From Palleniella muris (GTDB lineage Bacteria; Bacteroidota; Bacteroidia; Bacteroidales; Bacteroidaceae), in the NCBI RefSeq assembly GCF_004792655.1, contig NZ_SRZC01000001.1:124001-188000 (forward strand): a DNA stretch of 64,000 nt, given 5' to 3'. This document shows, piece after piece, positions 24,895 through 33,646 of this stretch (position 1 is the stretch's first letter; each line of letters starts with the position of its first letter). A model generated the notes under the pieces. That model searched no databases and was not told the origin of the DNA. It saw only the letters and a program-made list of their open reading frames with translations. Both the position numbers and the translations under genes were made by a program.

Positions 24895-27441
24895 TTATCT
24901 GTTTATTAATACCTTTTTACCATTGATAATATACATGCCCGGAAGAAGGTCCTCTACCTCGCAATCAAGTTTTACCCCTTGAGTTGTATAGATTCCCGAA
25001 TTATTTGTTGCTTTGTCAGACACTGCATCCTCAATACCGGTGCCATTGTCAATGAATTTCACCTCAACATCAAATGAAGATTCTATCATATATTCGTCCA
25101 CAGCATCCAGCTTTATACTTGCCGAACAAAATGTGATTGCGTTGTCAAAATTGTATTTGGCATCCAATATACCATTTACTATGCTATAGTTTACTTCAAA
25201 GCCGAAGAAGTCATCCTTTATTGTTCTGCTGTTGTCAGGAATGGCAAAGTTGGTGCCCCACGGATGAGTCAAATATTTTGTCAGATCCATGGAAATCTCC
25301 CCTCTACGCTTGTTTGTCTCGACAACGGCAAGAGTGCTTCCACCGGTTGTGCTGACGACTCCTTTGTTTCCGGATAGCGCATTCTTTACCGTGCAAGTAA
25401 GATGCAAACGGACGGCATTGTCAGGATCACTATTCTCGTATGCCTTGATGGTGAATGGAAATGTGCCCGTCGGTGTCTCATCTGTCAAGTCAAATGTCAC
25501 TTCACATTCATTCCTAAACAGGCTGCATCTGATAAAATCGTTGGAGTTTTCGATTTCCACTGTTTTAGGCCCGTCGCTGTTTACAAAGAATGTTAGTGCC
25601 ACGTCATCAAACGGCTCGGCGAAGTCGTATTCCGACGGTTTATATACGACAAAATTATCAATGTTATATGGGTTGATGACAGCCAAGTCATTTGTGCAGT
25701 CGGCAACAGCCGATGCTGCCGAACGTCCGGACCTGTTCCCGTCACAATCTACGGCCTCGATGGTGAATTCAGAATAATCTGAAGCATATCCGGACTGGTC
25801 GAAATACTCATACCGTGCGCCTGCTTCCGCACCCGATGTCTTTACGACGGCAAACGGCACATCCTCTTTGCCGGTGTATATTTTGCAGACAGACGGGGCA
25901 TTGCCATTGCTGTCGGATGGCATTGCCCAAGAGAACAGGGCATAGGATTTATCGTATGTTTTAATGCAGAAATCCTCGGGAATCCCCGGAACTTCCTTGT
26001 TTTCATCACATAGAGCAGCATAAGCGTTTACGATGCCAAGTGATGTCTCTGTCGCATGCGTATAACCGGCCTGATACCCCTCTATCGGAGTAGCCGTAGA
26101 GAGGATGCGGTTCTTGACAAATTCCGGAGTCAGACCAGCAGACCCGAATTTGGATACTATCAAGGCCGCCACGCCTGACACATGCGGACAAGCCATGGAT
26201 GTTCCGTTCATGAGCATATAGCCTCCTTCGAGGGCTGTGCTCATTATGCTGACGCCATTCTGCTCACCGCCCGGGGCTGCAACATCAACCCACCACCCAT
26301 AGTTAGAATACGAAGAGCGAATCTTGTCGGACGATACCGCTCCGACCGTGATAAAACGGTTGCGGTTGAACGACTGGCCGTTTATCGGGAAGTGGGGTGT
26401 ATTGGAATTGTCGTTTCCTGCGGCAAAAAGCACAAGACCTCCTTTCATCGGGCTGTCAGGGTGTTTGCCCGCATTCTCCATAAAATAACTGATAGCTTCG
26501 TTAAGTACCGGACTTTGATGTGTGTAGCTTCCTTCCCAACTGTTTTGAGATATGACAGCACCATTGTCTGCGGCATATACGAATCCTCGAGCCATTAACC
26601 ATTCCGGGATTTTCTGCCCGGTGTTCTGGATTCCGACAGACATTATTCTCACGCCGGTGTCCACACCGTTGCCTCCGGCCACACCGCATACACCGATACC
26701 GTTGTTGTTTACAGCAGCCACCGTGCCGGCAACATGAGTTCCATGAGGGCTATAATAGTCCAGATCAGCAGATGTATTGTATCCATATATGTCATCGACA
26801 TATCCGTTGCCATCATCGTCAACGCCCGGCTGTCCGTTGCGTTCTGCCTCGTTGACCCACATGTTAGGGGCAAGGTCGGGATGAGAGTGGTCAATCCATC
26901 CGTCCATCACCGCAACTGTCACATTACGTTTGCCCTGCTCCAATTCCCATGCTTTCTCCATGTTTATCATGCTATAATGCCACTGACGCCGGTACAGCGG
27001 GTCGTTCATCACCGAGGCACTGCGCGCAACCAGCGAGCGATGTGACGCCTGTTGCTTGAAACCTGTATCTGAGACAGGGTGGGATTCCGGCATCGTTATC
27101 AACTGTGTCTCGAAAACTCCACGCACTCCACGGCAATTCGCAAACATATTGGCTGACCGTGTCATTTTCCTTGATGACGTTCTGACTATATACCACAGGT
27201 CGATGCCCGAATCGCGATGACGTGCTTCGATTTCCCGATTGGAAGCAAGGGGGATGACCCTCTCGAATTTGATGTCGGGATACAGTGCCATGATGCTGTC
27301 TGCACTCTTACGGTTTTCAAAAACAATTTGCATGTCACCGGGAGGAGCGTCTCCAAATGCGAGAATGTTTATGCCCAATCCTGCAAAAATGAGCAACGCC
27401 TTTCTCGAAAAACCCTCAAGTCTGTTATGAAATATTGACAT
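24895..27441 (-). CDS. Secreted subtilisin-like (S8) serine protease with C-terminal sorting-like tail
   Basis: An 848-aa protein. An N-terminal hydrophobic segment (KALLIFAGLGINILAFG) acts as signal peptide, followed by a pro-region. The catalytic domain has Asp180 (AVMDGWIDHSHPDL), His233 (HGTHVAGT), oxyanion Asn343 (AAGND) and Ser415 (NGTSMACPHVSG). After it come a fibronectin-like beta region and a C-terminal tail with GMYIINGKKVLI, similar in style to Bacteroidales sorting tails, though type IX export is not shown here. The start at 27441 follows the upstream gene by 13 bases. It is the largest of three proteases of different families in the cluster. Confidence 0.9.
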   Translation of the reverse strand: MSIFHNRLEGFSRKALLIFAGLGINILAFGDAPPGDMQIVFENRKSADSIMALYPDIKFERVIPLASNREIEARHRDSGIDLWYIVRTSSRKMTRSANMFANCRGVRGVFETQLITMPESHPVSDTGFKQQASHRSLVARSASVMNDPLYRRQWHYSMINMEKAWELEQGKRNVTVAVMDGWIDHSHPDLAPNMWVNEAERNGQPGVDDDGNGYVDDIYGYNTSADLDYYSPHGTHVAGTVAAVNNNGIGVCGVAGGNGVDTGVRIMSVGIQNTGQKIPEWLMARGFVYAADNGAVISQNSWEGSYTHQSPVLNEAISYFMENAGKHPDSPMKGGLVLFAAGNDNSNTPHFPINGQSFNRNRFITVGAVSSDKIRSSYSNYGWWVDVAAPGGEQNGVSIMSTALEGGYMLMNGTSMACPHVSGVAALIVSKFGSAGLTPEFVKNRILSTATPIEGYQAGYTHATETSLGIVNAYAALCDENKEVPGIPEDFCIKTYDKSYALFSWAMPSDSNGNAPSVCKIYTGKEDVPFAVVKTSGAEAGARYEYFDQSGYASDYSEFTIEAVDCDGNRSGRSAASAVADCTNDLAVINPYNIDNFVVYKPSEYDFAEPFDDVALTFFVNSDGPKTVEIENSNDFIRCSLFRNECEVTFDLTDETPTGTFPFTIKAYENSDPDNAVRLHLTCTVKNALSGNKGVVSTTGGSTLAVVETNKRRGEISMDLTKYLTHPWGTNFAIPDNSRTIKDDFFGFEVNYSIVNGILDAKYNFDNAITFCSASIKLDAVDEYMIESSFDVEVKFIDNGTGIEDAVSDKATNNSGIYTTQGVKLDCEVEDLLPGMYIINGKKVLINR

Positions 27442-27454
27442 TCTGTTATTATGA

Positions 27455-28216
27455 TTAATTTTGCTTTTTCTGATTCCTGTAGTCTTCATCTGTGAAATAT
27501 TCGTTTTTGTCCAGAAGATTGCCCACTTCATCCAACTCGTCCTGTGTTATTCCCAGCACCTCTTTGTTGCGTTCGTTCAACTGACGCGCTATATCATTTA
27601 CAGAGACGAGGATTGGTGTAATGTTGGCCTGCATGTCTATGGCATAACGGACATCATTCCGCTTCAGAAAAACCCTGACCGCTTCCTCGGCATCAGCGTA
27701 GTCCTGCGGGGGACATTCATTCCAGTAGGCCTTGAACGCCTCCGCTCTGAGTTGCTCAATCTTGTCATATTCCTTGTAGCATAGATCAAGCATGCTGTAG
27801 CAGTTGCCGATGCGGCTTATCACCTTGGCATCGTCTATATTCTGCCATACCTCGAAGCTCGAAGAGAAAATCCGGCGTGTGCTCTTGTCGGTGGTATAGG
27901 TTCGCATAGAAGCGAATCTGCTGACTACCATCTCCAGAGAGTCGTTGCCCATCACGCCGAGACTGTCAGGCATCAGCGACAACACACGGTGGAACAGCGT
28001 GTCGTTGCTCTGCATTTCTCCAAGGAGATTGCTCAGATTGTCCATCGAAGAGTCAAGATTGTGAAGAGTCATAATGACGGTTTTGTCTGCCATTTCCTTC
28101 CGTGTCTTATCCTCTAACCAAGCCGTTGTGCCAAAGGTCACAACAATGCCGATTATAGTGCCGGTGGTGGCTATCGTCACATCTTTCCACCAGGAGTAAT
28201 CAATAAATTTGTGCAT
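27455..28216 (-). CDS. Membrane-anchored protein of unknown function (DUF6090-like)
   Basis: A 253-aa protein with one N-terminal membrane helix (ATTGTIIGIVVTFGTTAWL, residues 15-33) and a helical soluble remainder: TLHNLDSSMDNLSNLL, ISRIGNCYSMLDLCYKEYDK and IEQLRAEAF-like segments. It resembles the DUF6090 group, whose function is unknown. It is the first gene of the six-gene minus-strand cluster and lies divergent from the TPR-AraC regulator. About 400 bp between the two genes hold a recognisable promoter only for the plus-strand regulator. Confidence 0.65.
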   Translation of the reverse strand: MHKFIDYSWWKDVTIATTGTIIGIVVTFGTTAWLEDKTRKEMADKTVIMTLHNLDSSMDNLSNLLGEMQSNDTLFHRVLSLMPDSLGVMGNDSLEMVVSRFASMRTYTTDKSTRRIFSSSFEVWQNIDDAKVISRIGNCYSMLDLCYKEYDKIEQLRAEAFKAYWNECPPQDYADAEEAVRVFLKRNDVRYAIDMQANITPILVSVNDIARQLNERNKEVLGITQDELDEVGNLLDKNEYFTDEDYRNQKKQN

Positions 28217-28558
28217 CGGTAATAATATGTTTTCAAATATCTTGCAAAATTCTTTCCAAGCGTTGGCGCATTGGCATCCCCTGCTATCCGCTAAGCCGCC
28301 GTAAGCTGTAAAGTGTCATTTCATGCAAATTTAGTCAATAATACTGTCACCGGGACATATTGTCTCTATGGAGGAGTCCCATTCTGTCCTTTCTGTTGTA
28401 CAACCTTGTAGTCCCATATTGTCAAACCAATATCTCATTATGTCATTTTGCTGTTAATTAATGGATTACAAACAACAACAAATCAAGTTTTGCGTATATA
28501 TGCCACCTATGCACTAACTTCATCAAGCAGGAAGGAATCAATCTATTGTGGAATATCC

Positions 28559-28589
28559 TTGTGTGATTCCGATAAAATTATTAAATTTG
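28559..28589 (+). promoter_or_regulatory. Promoter of the TPR-AraC regulator gene
   Basis: TTG at 28559-28561 and TAAATTTG at 28582-28589 with a 20-bp spacer. In the ~400 bp divergent region 28217-28624 no equally good minus-strand box was found. Confidence 0.7.
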
Positions 28590-28624
28590 TAAAGCAATAG
28601 GCGGAAGCCTTAATCCACAAACTG

Positions 28625-30370
28625 ATGCTTCGATCAAATCATATATTATTACTTGTTCTATTGGCAGGGTTTTTCCATACGGAGGGAATCTGCAGAACAT
28701 CATTTACGGAAGACACTTTTCGGGCAATCTATATGAAAAACCCGGACAGAGCTCTGGCACTCATAGGCAAGGAGGAGAAGTCACCTTCAGGAGGGATAGA
28801 CCCTCTGCGCCTTGACCTGATGCGTGCATGGTGCTATAATGTAAAGAGAGACTATCTCCAAGTGGAGGCGTGCGTCCGCAGGGGATTGGCCAATGATTCG
28901 ATACGTTTGGTGCCAGAACGGAACATCCCATATTCAAGACTTCTGGTAGAGGCGTTGGTGCGTACCAACAGATACGAGGAGGCCATCAATCAATGTGACT
29001 CAGTGATTGGTATGGCTCGCACTACAGGAAACTGGAATGCCGAGGCTCAGATTTTCTGTGACTTGGCAAGCATCTACAAGCAGATGTCATACAACAGTAT
29101 GGCGGAGAGGTGTTTTGACAAAACCATAAGTTTGATGAAGGATTCCAAAGATGTTCGTGATATGGCGGTTTTGTCCACTGCCTACGGCGATTACATCTCG
29201 TTCTTTATAGACCAAGGCCGAATAGATGATGCTCTCTCTGCCGGATACAAGAAGGAAGCTGTCATTGGAAGGATGAGCATGGCACCCGGCCCTCCACCGG
29301 GATATATCGACCGGGAATATGGATACTTGTTCACCAAAATGGCATTCTTATTGCACACAGCGGGGCGAAAGAGAGAGTCGGAACGATATCATGCCAAATT
29401 TCTTTCAACAGACTTCTCCAAAACGATTGAAGGCAAAAACTATGCCATACCATTCCTTATCTCGTCCAACCGCTTCCGTGAAGCCAAGGCACTGAACGAG
29501 GAGTGCATAGCTGCCTTTGCCAATGACACCGTCAGCTATGAGTATCTTCAACTCTTGCAGCATAAGGCTGACATAGAACGCCGTCTCAAGGACTATCAGG
29601 CGGCGAGCATCACCATGAAACGATGCTACACACTGCGTGATACCATATATGCTCGTGAAAGCGCAAGTGAAGCCCAAAAGTTTGCCGTGCAATTCCAGCT
29701 TAAGGAGAAGGAGTTTGAATTAAAAATGGCTAACGCCAATGCCACTAAGCGTAACATCTTCCTTACGGGAATAACCATCATAACCGTACTGCTGATTGTC
29801 CTGCTGTGGATTGCGCGGCGTAATCTTTCGATTTCCAAGGAGAAAAACAAGGCATTGGCCAACAAACTCGACAAATATATCGCTGAACATGAAGAACATC
29901 GCAGAGCCTATGGAGAGAGTGTCCTCGACGTGGGTGAATCAACCTTGGAAGCCCAAGCTACAGAGGAGGCATCCGAAAGCTTGGCATCAAACTCAGCATC
30001 TGAGAGTATCACATCTGGCGGCGAAGGCTTTGATTATGGGAAATTCATGAAAATGGAATCTCTGATTGTTGATAAAAAACTGTTTCTTGAGCCACGATTC
30101 GGCCGCGACGAATTGTGCCGGATAGCCAATGTCTCAAAGAACGACATCAGTCCGATGCTGCGCCGATATGCCGGCGCTGACAATGTTACCGACTACATCA
30201 ATCGCCTTAAGGTGGAATATTCCATAAAATTGATGAGCGAAAAGCCATACCTCTCGATAGATGCCATTGCGGCAGAGTCCAATTTCACAAGCAGGAGCAC
30301 CTTTTATCGAGTCTTTCAGAAAATATGTGGCATGTCCCCCGCACAGTACCAGAAAACCAAACTCGAATAA
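28625..30370 (+). CDS. Membrane regulator: periplasmic TPR sensor, one TM helix, AraC-type HTH
   Basis: A 581-aa protein with a signal peptide (residues 1-24), TPR-like helices over about 25-350 (NRYEEAINQCDSVIGMA, YNSMAERCFDKTISLM), a single transmembrane helix (NIFLTGITIITVLLIVLLWI, about 375-395), a coiled linker and a C-terminal AraC HTH (about 480-575: DAIAAESNFTSRSTFYRVF, then GMSPAQYQK). The layout implies periplasmic sensing coupled to cytoplasmic DNA binding. It is divergent from the six-gene protease cluster and is its most likely regulator, by position. It differs from the LuxR-like TPR regulators at loci 1 and 2. Confidence 0.85.
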   Translation: MLRSNHILLLVLLAGFFHTEGICRTSFTEDTFRAIYMKNPDRALALIGKEEKSPSGGIDPLRLDLMRAWCYNVKRDYLQVEACVRRGLANDSIRLVPERNIPYSRLLVEALVRTNRYEEAINQCDSVIGMARTTGNWNAEAQIFCDLASIYKQMSYNSMAERCFDKTISLMKDSKDVRDMAVLSTAYGDYISFFIDQGRIDDALSAGYKKEAVIGRMSMAPGPPPGYIDREYGYLFTKMAFLLHTAGRKRESERYHAKFLSTDFSKTIEGKNYAIPFLISSNRFREAKALNEECIAAFANDTVSYEYLQLLQHKADIERRLKDYQAASITMKRCYTLRDTIYARESASEAQKFAVQFQLKEKEFELKMANANATKRNIFLTGITIITVLLIVLLWIARRNLSISKEKNKALANKLDKYIAEHEEHRRAYGESVLDVGESTLEAQATEEASESLASNSASESITSGGEGFDYGKFMKMESLIVDKKLFLEPRFGRDELCRIANVSKNDISPMLRRYAGADNVTDYINRLKVEYSIKLMSEKPYLSIDAIAAESNFTSRSTFYRVFQKICGMSPAQYQKTKLE

Positions 30371-30537
30371 AAGGCACAGCCTGAGATGAAGATAAAACAA
30401 AGCAGGCCACTTTTAACATTTCTGCGAGAACTTGCAAGACAAGGGAGGAAAAACCGCGAAAATATACTCAAACCGCAACTTACTGTATATCAAACTGTTA
30501 GTTGTAACATCATAAATTCTTCACCCTTCTATTGCCA

Positions 30538-30591
30538 CAAAAGGTTATAAAGAGTATCATTTTACCACGCAAAAAGTATCACTTCATGATA
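30538..30591. repeat. Degenerate copy of the 22-bp repeat (two units)
   Basis: CAAAAGGTTATAAAG and CAAAAAGTATCACTTCATGATA share the layout of the AAAGGTnACC units but with TATC/TATA variants. They lie in the 730-base gene-free stretch 30371-31103, which otherwise holds a hairpin and no convincing gene. Confidence 0.4.
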
Positions 30592-30657
30592 CAATGAGTA
30601 ATGCTTTGTCCCATGAAACGTACTGCTTTGACATGCGGAAGGTATTGAACGAGCCGG

Positions 30658-30692
30658 AAAAGTGCCGAGAATTTGCATTTTTCGGCACTTTT
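30658..30692 (+). terminator. Hairpin with T-run in gene-free stretch 30371-31103
   Basis: AAAAGTGCCGA and TCGGCACTTTT form an 11-bp stem with T-run. It sits 290 bases after the TPR-AraC gene, so it may end that transcript or an unseen small RNA. Confidence 0.6.
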
Positions 30693-31068
30693 TCTGTTTC
30701 TAAGGCAATATGGCGCAAAAAAGCAACATTTTCATTTGTCAAAATATTTCCCATTTTTAACAAGTGCGAAATACTATGAATCGCCGGTTTGCAGATAAAC
30801 TACTGTAAGTCAATCTGCGGCCAATATGCCGCTTTCAGCGGAGATGTATGGCATATTCTCTATTATCTTTTTTTCATCGTTTGACATCTTCTCTGTGCCA
30901 GCTATTCAGCAAAAGCCTGCTCAATTGCTTTCCATTATTTTTTTATAGAACTCACATTATCAATAAAAATATAAGATGTGAATCTGTCTTTTATGTCTTT
31001 TCATGAACAAATTTCGTACTCTTGCGTAAATTGTACCCTGAAAATTTGGCAGTGTCAGGTAAAGTATG

Positions 31069-31076
31069 TATCTTTG
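31069..31076 (+). promoter_or_regulatory. -7 box of the NUDIX/ADP-ribosylglycohydrolase operon
   Basis: TATCTTTG, 27 bases before the ATG at 31104. Confidence 0.7.
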
Positions 31077-31103
31077 CAGCGTAATTTATACACAAGAGAC
31101 GTT

Positions 31104-31796
31104 ATGGAAGAGAAAAACTACTGCTACAAGTATCCGCATCCGTCTGTCACAACCGACTGTGTGATATTCGGTTACGAGGACATGAAACTGAAGGTCCTGC
31201 TCATAGAACGCGGACTGGAACCATACAAAGGGAAATGGGCGTTTCCCGGTGGATTCGTAAAAATGGATGAGTCGGTAGAGGAAGGTGCAAGGCGCGAACT
31301 GAAGGAGGAGACCGGATTGGAGACAAACATGATAGAGCAGTTCTATTGCTTCTCCGACCCGCAGCGTGACCCTCGTGAGCGGGTCATCTCCGTTGCGTTC
31401 CTCGCTTTGGTGAAAATGTCGGAAGTGCACGGGGGCGATGATGCTGCCAACGCACGGTGGTTCAATCTTGACGAGATTCCGCAACTGGCATTCGACCACG
31501 ACAGAATGCTGCGTATGGCTCTGCAAAAGCTGCGTGAACGCATCCATTTCCGGCCAATCGGCTTCGAACTGATGCCTGAGAAATTCACCTTGAAGCAGCT
31601 GCAGATGCTCTACGAGGCTATCCTCGATGTGCGTTTCGACCGCCGCAACTTTGCAAAGAAAATGCTTCATTTCGACATACTTACCCAACTTGAAGAGACC
31701 GTATGGCCCACACCAAAGCGTGAGGCTTATCTCTACAGTTTCAACAAGGAGAAGTATGACGAACTGAAGCAGAAGGGATTCAGATTAGAGTTTTAA
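31104..31796 (+). CDS. NUDIX hydrolase with NrtR-like winged-helix C-terminus
   Basis: A 230-aa protein. The Nudix box is complete: G50, E56, then REL at 64-66, EE at 68-69 and G71. The C-terminal third (about 150-225: TLKQLQMLYEAILD, DRRNFAKKMLH) matches the winged helix of NrtR, a regulator of NAD synthesis that senses ADP-ribose. Because the Nudix box is intact, it may still hydrolyse ADP-ribose, or act as both enzyme and repressor. The start at 31104 follows the promoter box; a longer frame would include it. It is followed 21 bases on by an ADP-ribosylglycohydrolase gene. Confidence 0.85.
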   Translation: MEEKNYCYKYPHPSVTTDCVIFGYEDMKLKVLLIERGLEPYKGKWAFPGGFVKMDESVEEGARRELKEETGLETNMIEQFYCFSDPQRDPRERVISVAFLALVKMSEVHGGDDAANARWFNLDEIPQLAFDHDRMLRMALQKLRERIHFRPIGFELMPEKFTLKQLQMLYEAILDVRFDRRNFAKKMLHFDILTQLEETVWPTPKREAYLYSFNKEKYDELKQKGFRLEF

Positions 31797-31817
31797 CCTT
31801 AAAATCAACACACATTT

Positions 31818-32699
31818 ATGTTAGGAGCAATCATTGGCGACATTGTAGGCAGCACCTACGAGTTCTGCAACATCAAGACAAAGGAGTTCCCGTTATTCCC
31901 GGAGGGCTCGAACTATACCGACGACAGCATTCTCACCTTTGCCACGGCTGACTGGCTGCTGCATGGCGGTGACATCGCACATCTTTACAGCAACTATGCT
32001 GCAAAGAACCATTGCCCTATGGGTGGCTATGGCGGTATGTTCATAAGATGGGTTGCTCGTTCACAAACAACAGGAGATTACCGTCCATACAACAGCTGTG
32101 GCAATGGCAGCGCAATGCGTGTAAGCCCCGTGGGATGGGCGTTCAACACAAAAGAAGAGGTGCTGCATCACGCCAAACTGTCGGCAGAATGCACCCACAA
32201 TCATCCGGAAGGAATCAAAGGCGCACAGGCAACAGCACTATGCATCTTCATGGCAAGAAACGGAGCGTCGAAAGACGAAATACGCAAAGCCATAGAGAGC
32301 GAGTTCCATTACGACCTTTCACTCAGCATCGATGAAATCCGTCCCCGTTATTCATGGGGCGGACTGGACGACGCAGGCAATGGCGGAACTTGTCAGGGCA
32401 GTGTGCCACAAGCCATACGCGCATTCCTTGACGGCACAGACTTTGAGGACTGCATCCGTAATGCCATAAGCATCGGCGGCGACAGCGACACCATCGGCTG
32501 CATAACAGGCTCAATAGCCGAGGCGTACTACGGCATCCCGCAGGACATCCGCGAGAAGGCTATGGGCTATCTGCCAACCGAATTCCAAGACCTTGTCACA
32601 GAGTTTGAAGCGAAATACAGCACAAACAATGACAAGAGCCACTCACTCTTCCATACCTTCCGGCAATTCTTTTTGAAAATCAGAAAACAAAATACATAA
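31818..32699 (+). CDS. ADP-ribosylglycohydrolase family protein
   Basis: A 293-aa DraG-type enzyme that removes ADP-ribose from a protein or small-molecule substrate. Both metal-binding motifs are present: YTDDSILTF (Asp35-Asp36) and SIGGDSDTIGCI near residue 220. The N-terminal GAIIGDIVGS is also typical. It is downstream of the NrtR-like NUDIX gene in what looks like a two-gene operon, so the released ADP-ribose may be the ligand or substrate of its neighbour. The target of deribosylation is unknown. Confidence 0.9.
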   Translation: MLGAIIGDIVGSTYEFCNIKTKEFPLFPEGSNYTDDSILTFATADWLLHGGDIAHLYSNYAAKNHCPMGGYGGMFIRWVARSQTTGDYRPYNSCGNGSAMRVSPVGWAFNTKEEVLHHAKLSAECTHNHPEGIKGAQATALCIFMARNGASKDEIRKAIESEFHYDLSLSIDEIRPRYSWGGLDDAGNGGTCQGSVPQAIRAFLDGTDFEDCIRNAISIGGDSDTIGCITGSIAEAYYGIPQDIREKAMGYLPTEFQDLVTEFEAKYSTNNDKSHSLFHTFRQFFLKIRKQNT

Positions 32700-32700
32700 T

Positions 32701-33120
32701 CTATATGTTTTCCTCGGCATTTTCGGAAATATCACATTGCCCTAAATCTTTCTTTATTTTCTCAACTTCTTTGCCAAGAATGGGTAGGTGCGTGGTGAAC
32801 ACATCCCAAATCAAATGATAGTCAATGTTCGCATACTCATGAGAAATAATGTTTCTCATACCAACAATGCGCTTCCAAGGAATTGACGGATACTGCTCAA
32901 ACAAAAGCCCTTCTGTCTTACAGTCTATGGCACGCACAAGCTCGCCTATCACCTGCAGGCGCATGATGCAAGCATCCAAGGTCGTCATTCCCCAAGGCGT
33001 AACCATGAGTTCATCCAAAGAGTCAATGCCTTTTATCCGTTCTGCAATGACTGTTACCGACTCCGAAATCTGTTCGAGTTTGTCAAGCAGCTCTTCTTTC
33101 TGCCTAAGCGTATATCCCAT
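32701..33120 (-). CDS. hepT: HepT-like ribonuclease toxin (DUF86)
   Basis: A 139-aa helical protein with the HEPN signature R89-x4-H94 followed by Tyr96 (MRNIISHEY). HepT proteins cleave RNA and are silenced when the partner MntA transfers AMP to the tyrosine next to the histidine. It overlaps the end of the mntA-like gene by 17 bases, the standard arrangement for this pair, and probably depends on it for translation. It converges with the ADP-ribosylglycohydrolase gene, 1 base apart. Confidence 0.85.
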   Translation of the reverse strand: MGYTLRQKEELLDKLEQISESVTVIAERIKGIDSLDELMVTPWGMTTLDACIMRLQVIGELVRAIDCKTEGLLFEQYPSIPWKRIVGMRNIISHEYANIDYHLIWDVFTTHLPILGKEVEKIKKDLGQCDISENAEENI

Positions 33121-33397
33121 CTTCCTGTATTCGTTTTAGCAAAAGCGGACGCAATGTCGGACGAAGGCGCACCAAATCGACCCTGCAACCGCAAAGACGT
33201 TCCAATTCTTCACGCATCTCGTCCATTAGAAAATAATCTTGCTTGCTGACATCCACAAAGACATCAAGGTCACTATCCTCCGTATGCTCGTTGCGGGAGA
33301 CAGACCCGAAGATGCCGATGCTGCGAAGTCCGAATTTCTCAACATGCTGTAACTTGAAATTCTTCAAGATGCTTATGTAGTATTCTCGTGTCTTCAT
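33104..33397 (-). CDS. mntA: MntA-like nucleotidyltransferase antitoxin
   Basis: A 97-aa minimal nucleotidyltransferase with GSx10DxD: Gly31-Ser32 and Asp43/Asp45 (FGSVSRN, then SDLDVFVDV). Its likely role is to AMPylate and block the HepT toxin encoded immediately downstream. All catalytic residues are present, so the pair should be functional. Upstream lie two identical -7-like boxes and an imperfect palindrome that may allow self-regulation. Confidence 0.85.
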   Translation of the reverse strand: MKTREYYISILKNFKLQHVEKFGLRSIGIFGSVSRNEHTEDSDLDVFVDVSKQDYFLMDEMREELERLCGCRVDLVRLRPTLRPLLLKRIQEDGIYA

Positions 33398-33419
33398 GTA
33401 CTCTTATGTTATTCTGTCG

Positions 33420-33493
33420 CAAAGATAATGCAAGGCGAGAGCAGCAAGAGCTTGCTCTTATTGCTGAGCTGCAGCCTATTTTATGCAAAGATA
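33420..33493 (-). promoter_or_regulatory. Tandem -7 boxes with palindrome upstream of mntA/hepT
   Basis: The minus strand reads TATCTTTG at 33420-33427 and again at 33486-33493, each inside GCAAAGATAATGC. Between them, AGCAGCAAGAGC (33440-33451) pairs 10 of 12 with 33454-33465, a candidate operator. Confidence 0.55.
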
Positions 33494-33561
33494 ATGCTTT
33501 CTTTTCAATTTGGCAAATTTTATTATAAAAAACTGCATTTCTGCACATTATCAACCGAAAA

Positions 33562-33593
33562 AATGTCACGGCGCGCAAATGCGCCGTGACATT
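33562..33593 (-). terminator. Terminator of the rimP-nusA-infB operon
   Basis: A perfect 13-bp stem (AATGTCACGGCGC and its complement) followed on the minus strand by six T residues. Confidence 0.9.
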
Positions 33594-33646
33594 TCTTGGT
33601 GGTTATGTTTCGCCCTTGGCATTGTGAGCCGTGGGAGAATGTAGGA

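Noticed and set aside
30594..30779. 61-codon frame in the gap before the NUDIX gene
   Set aside because: It runs through a terminator-like hairpin and has no promoter or homologue recognised.
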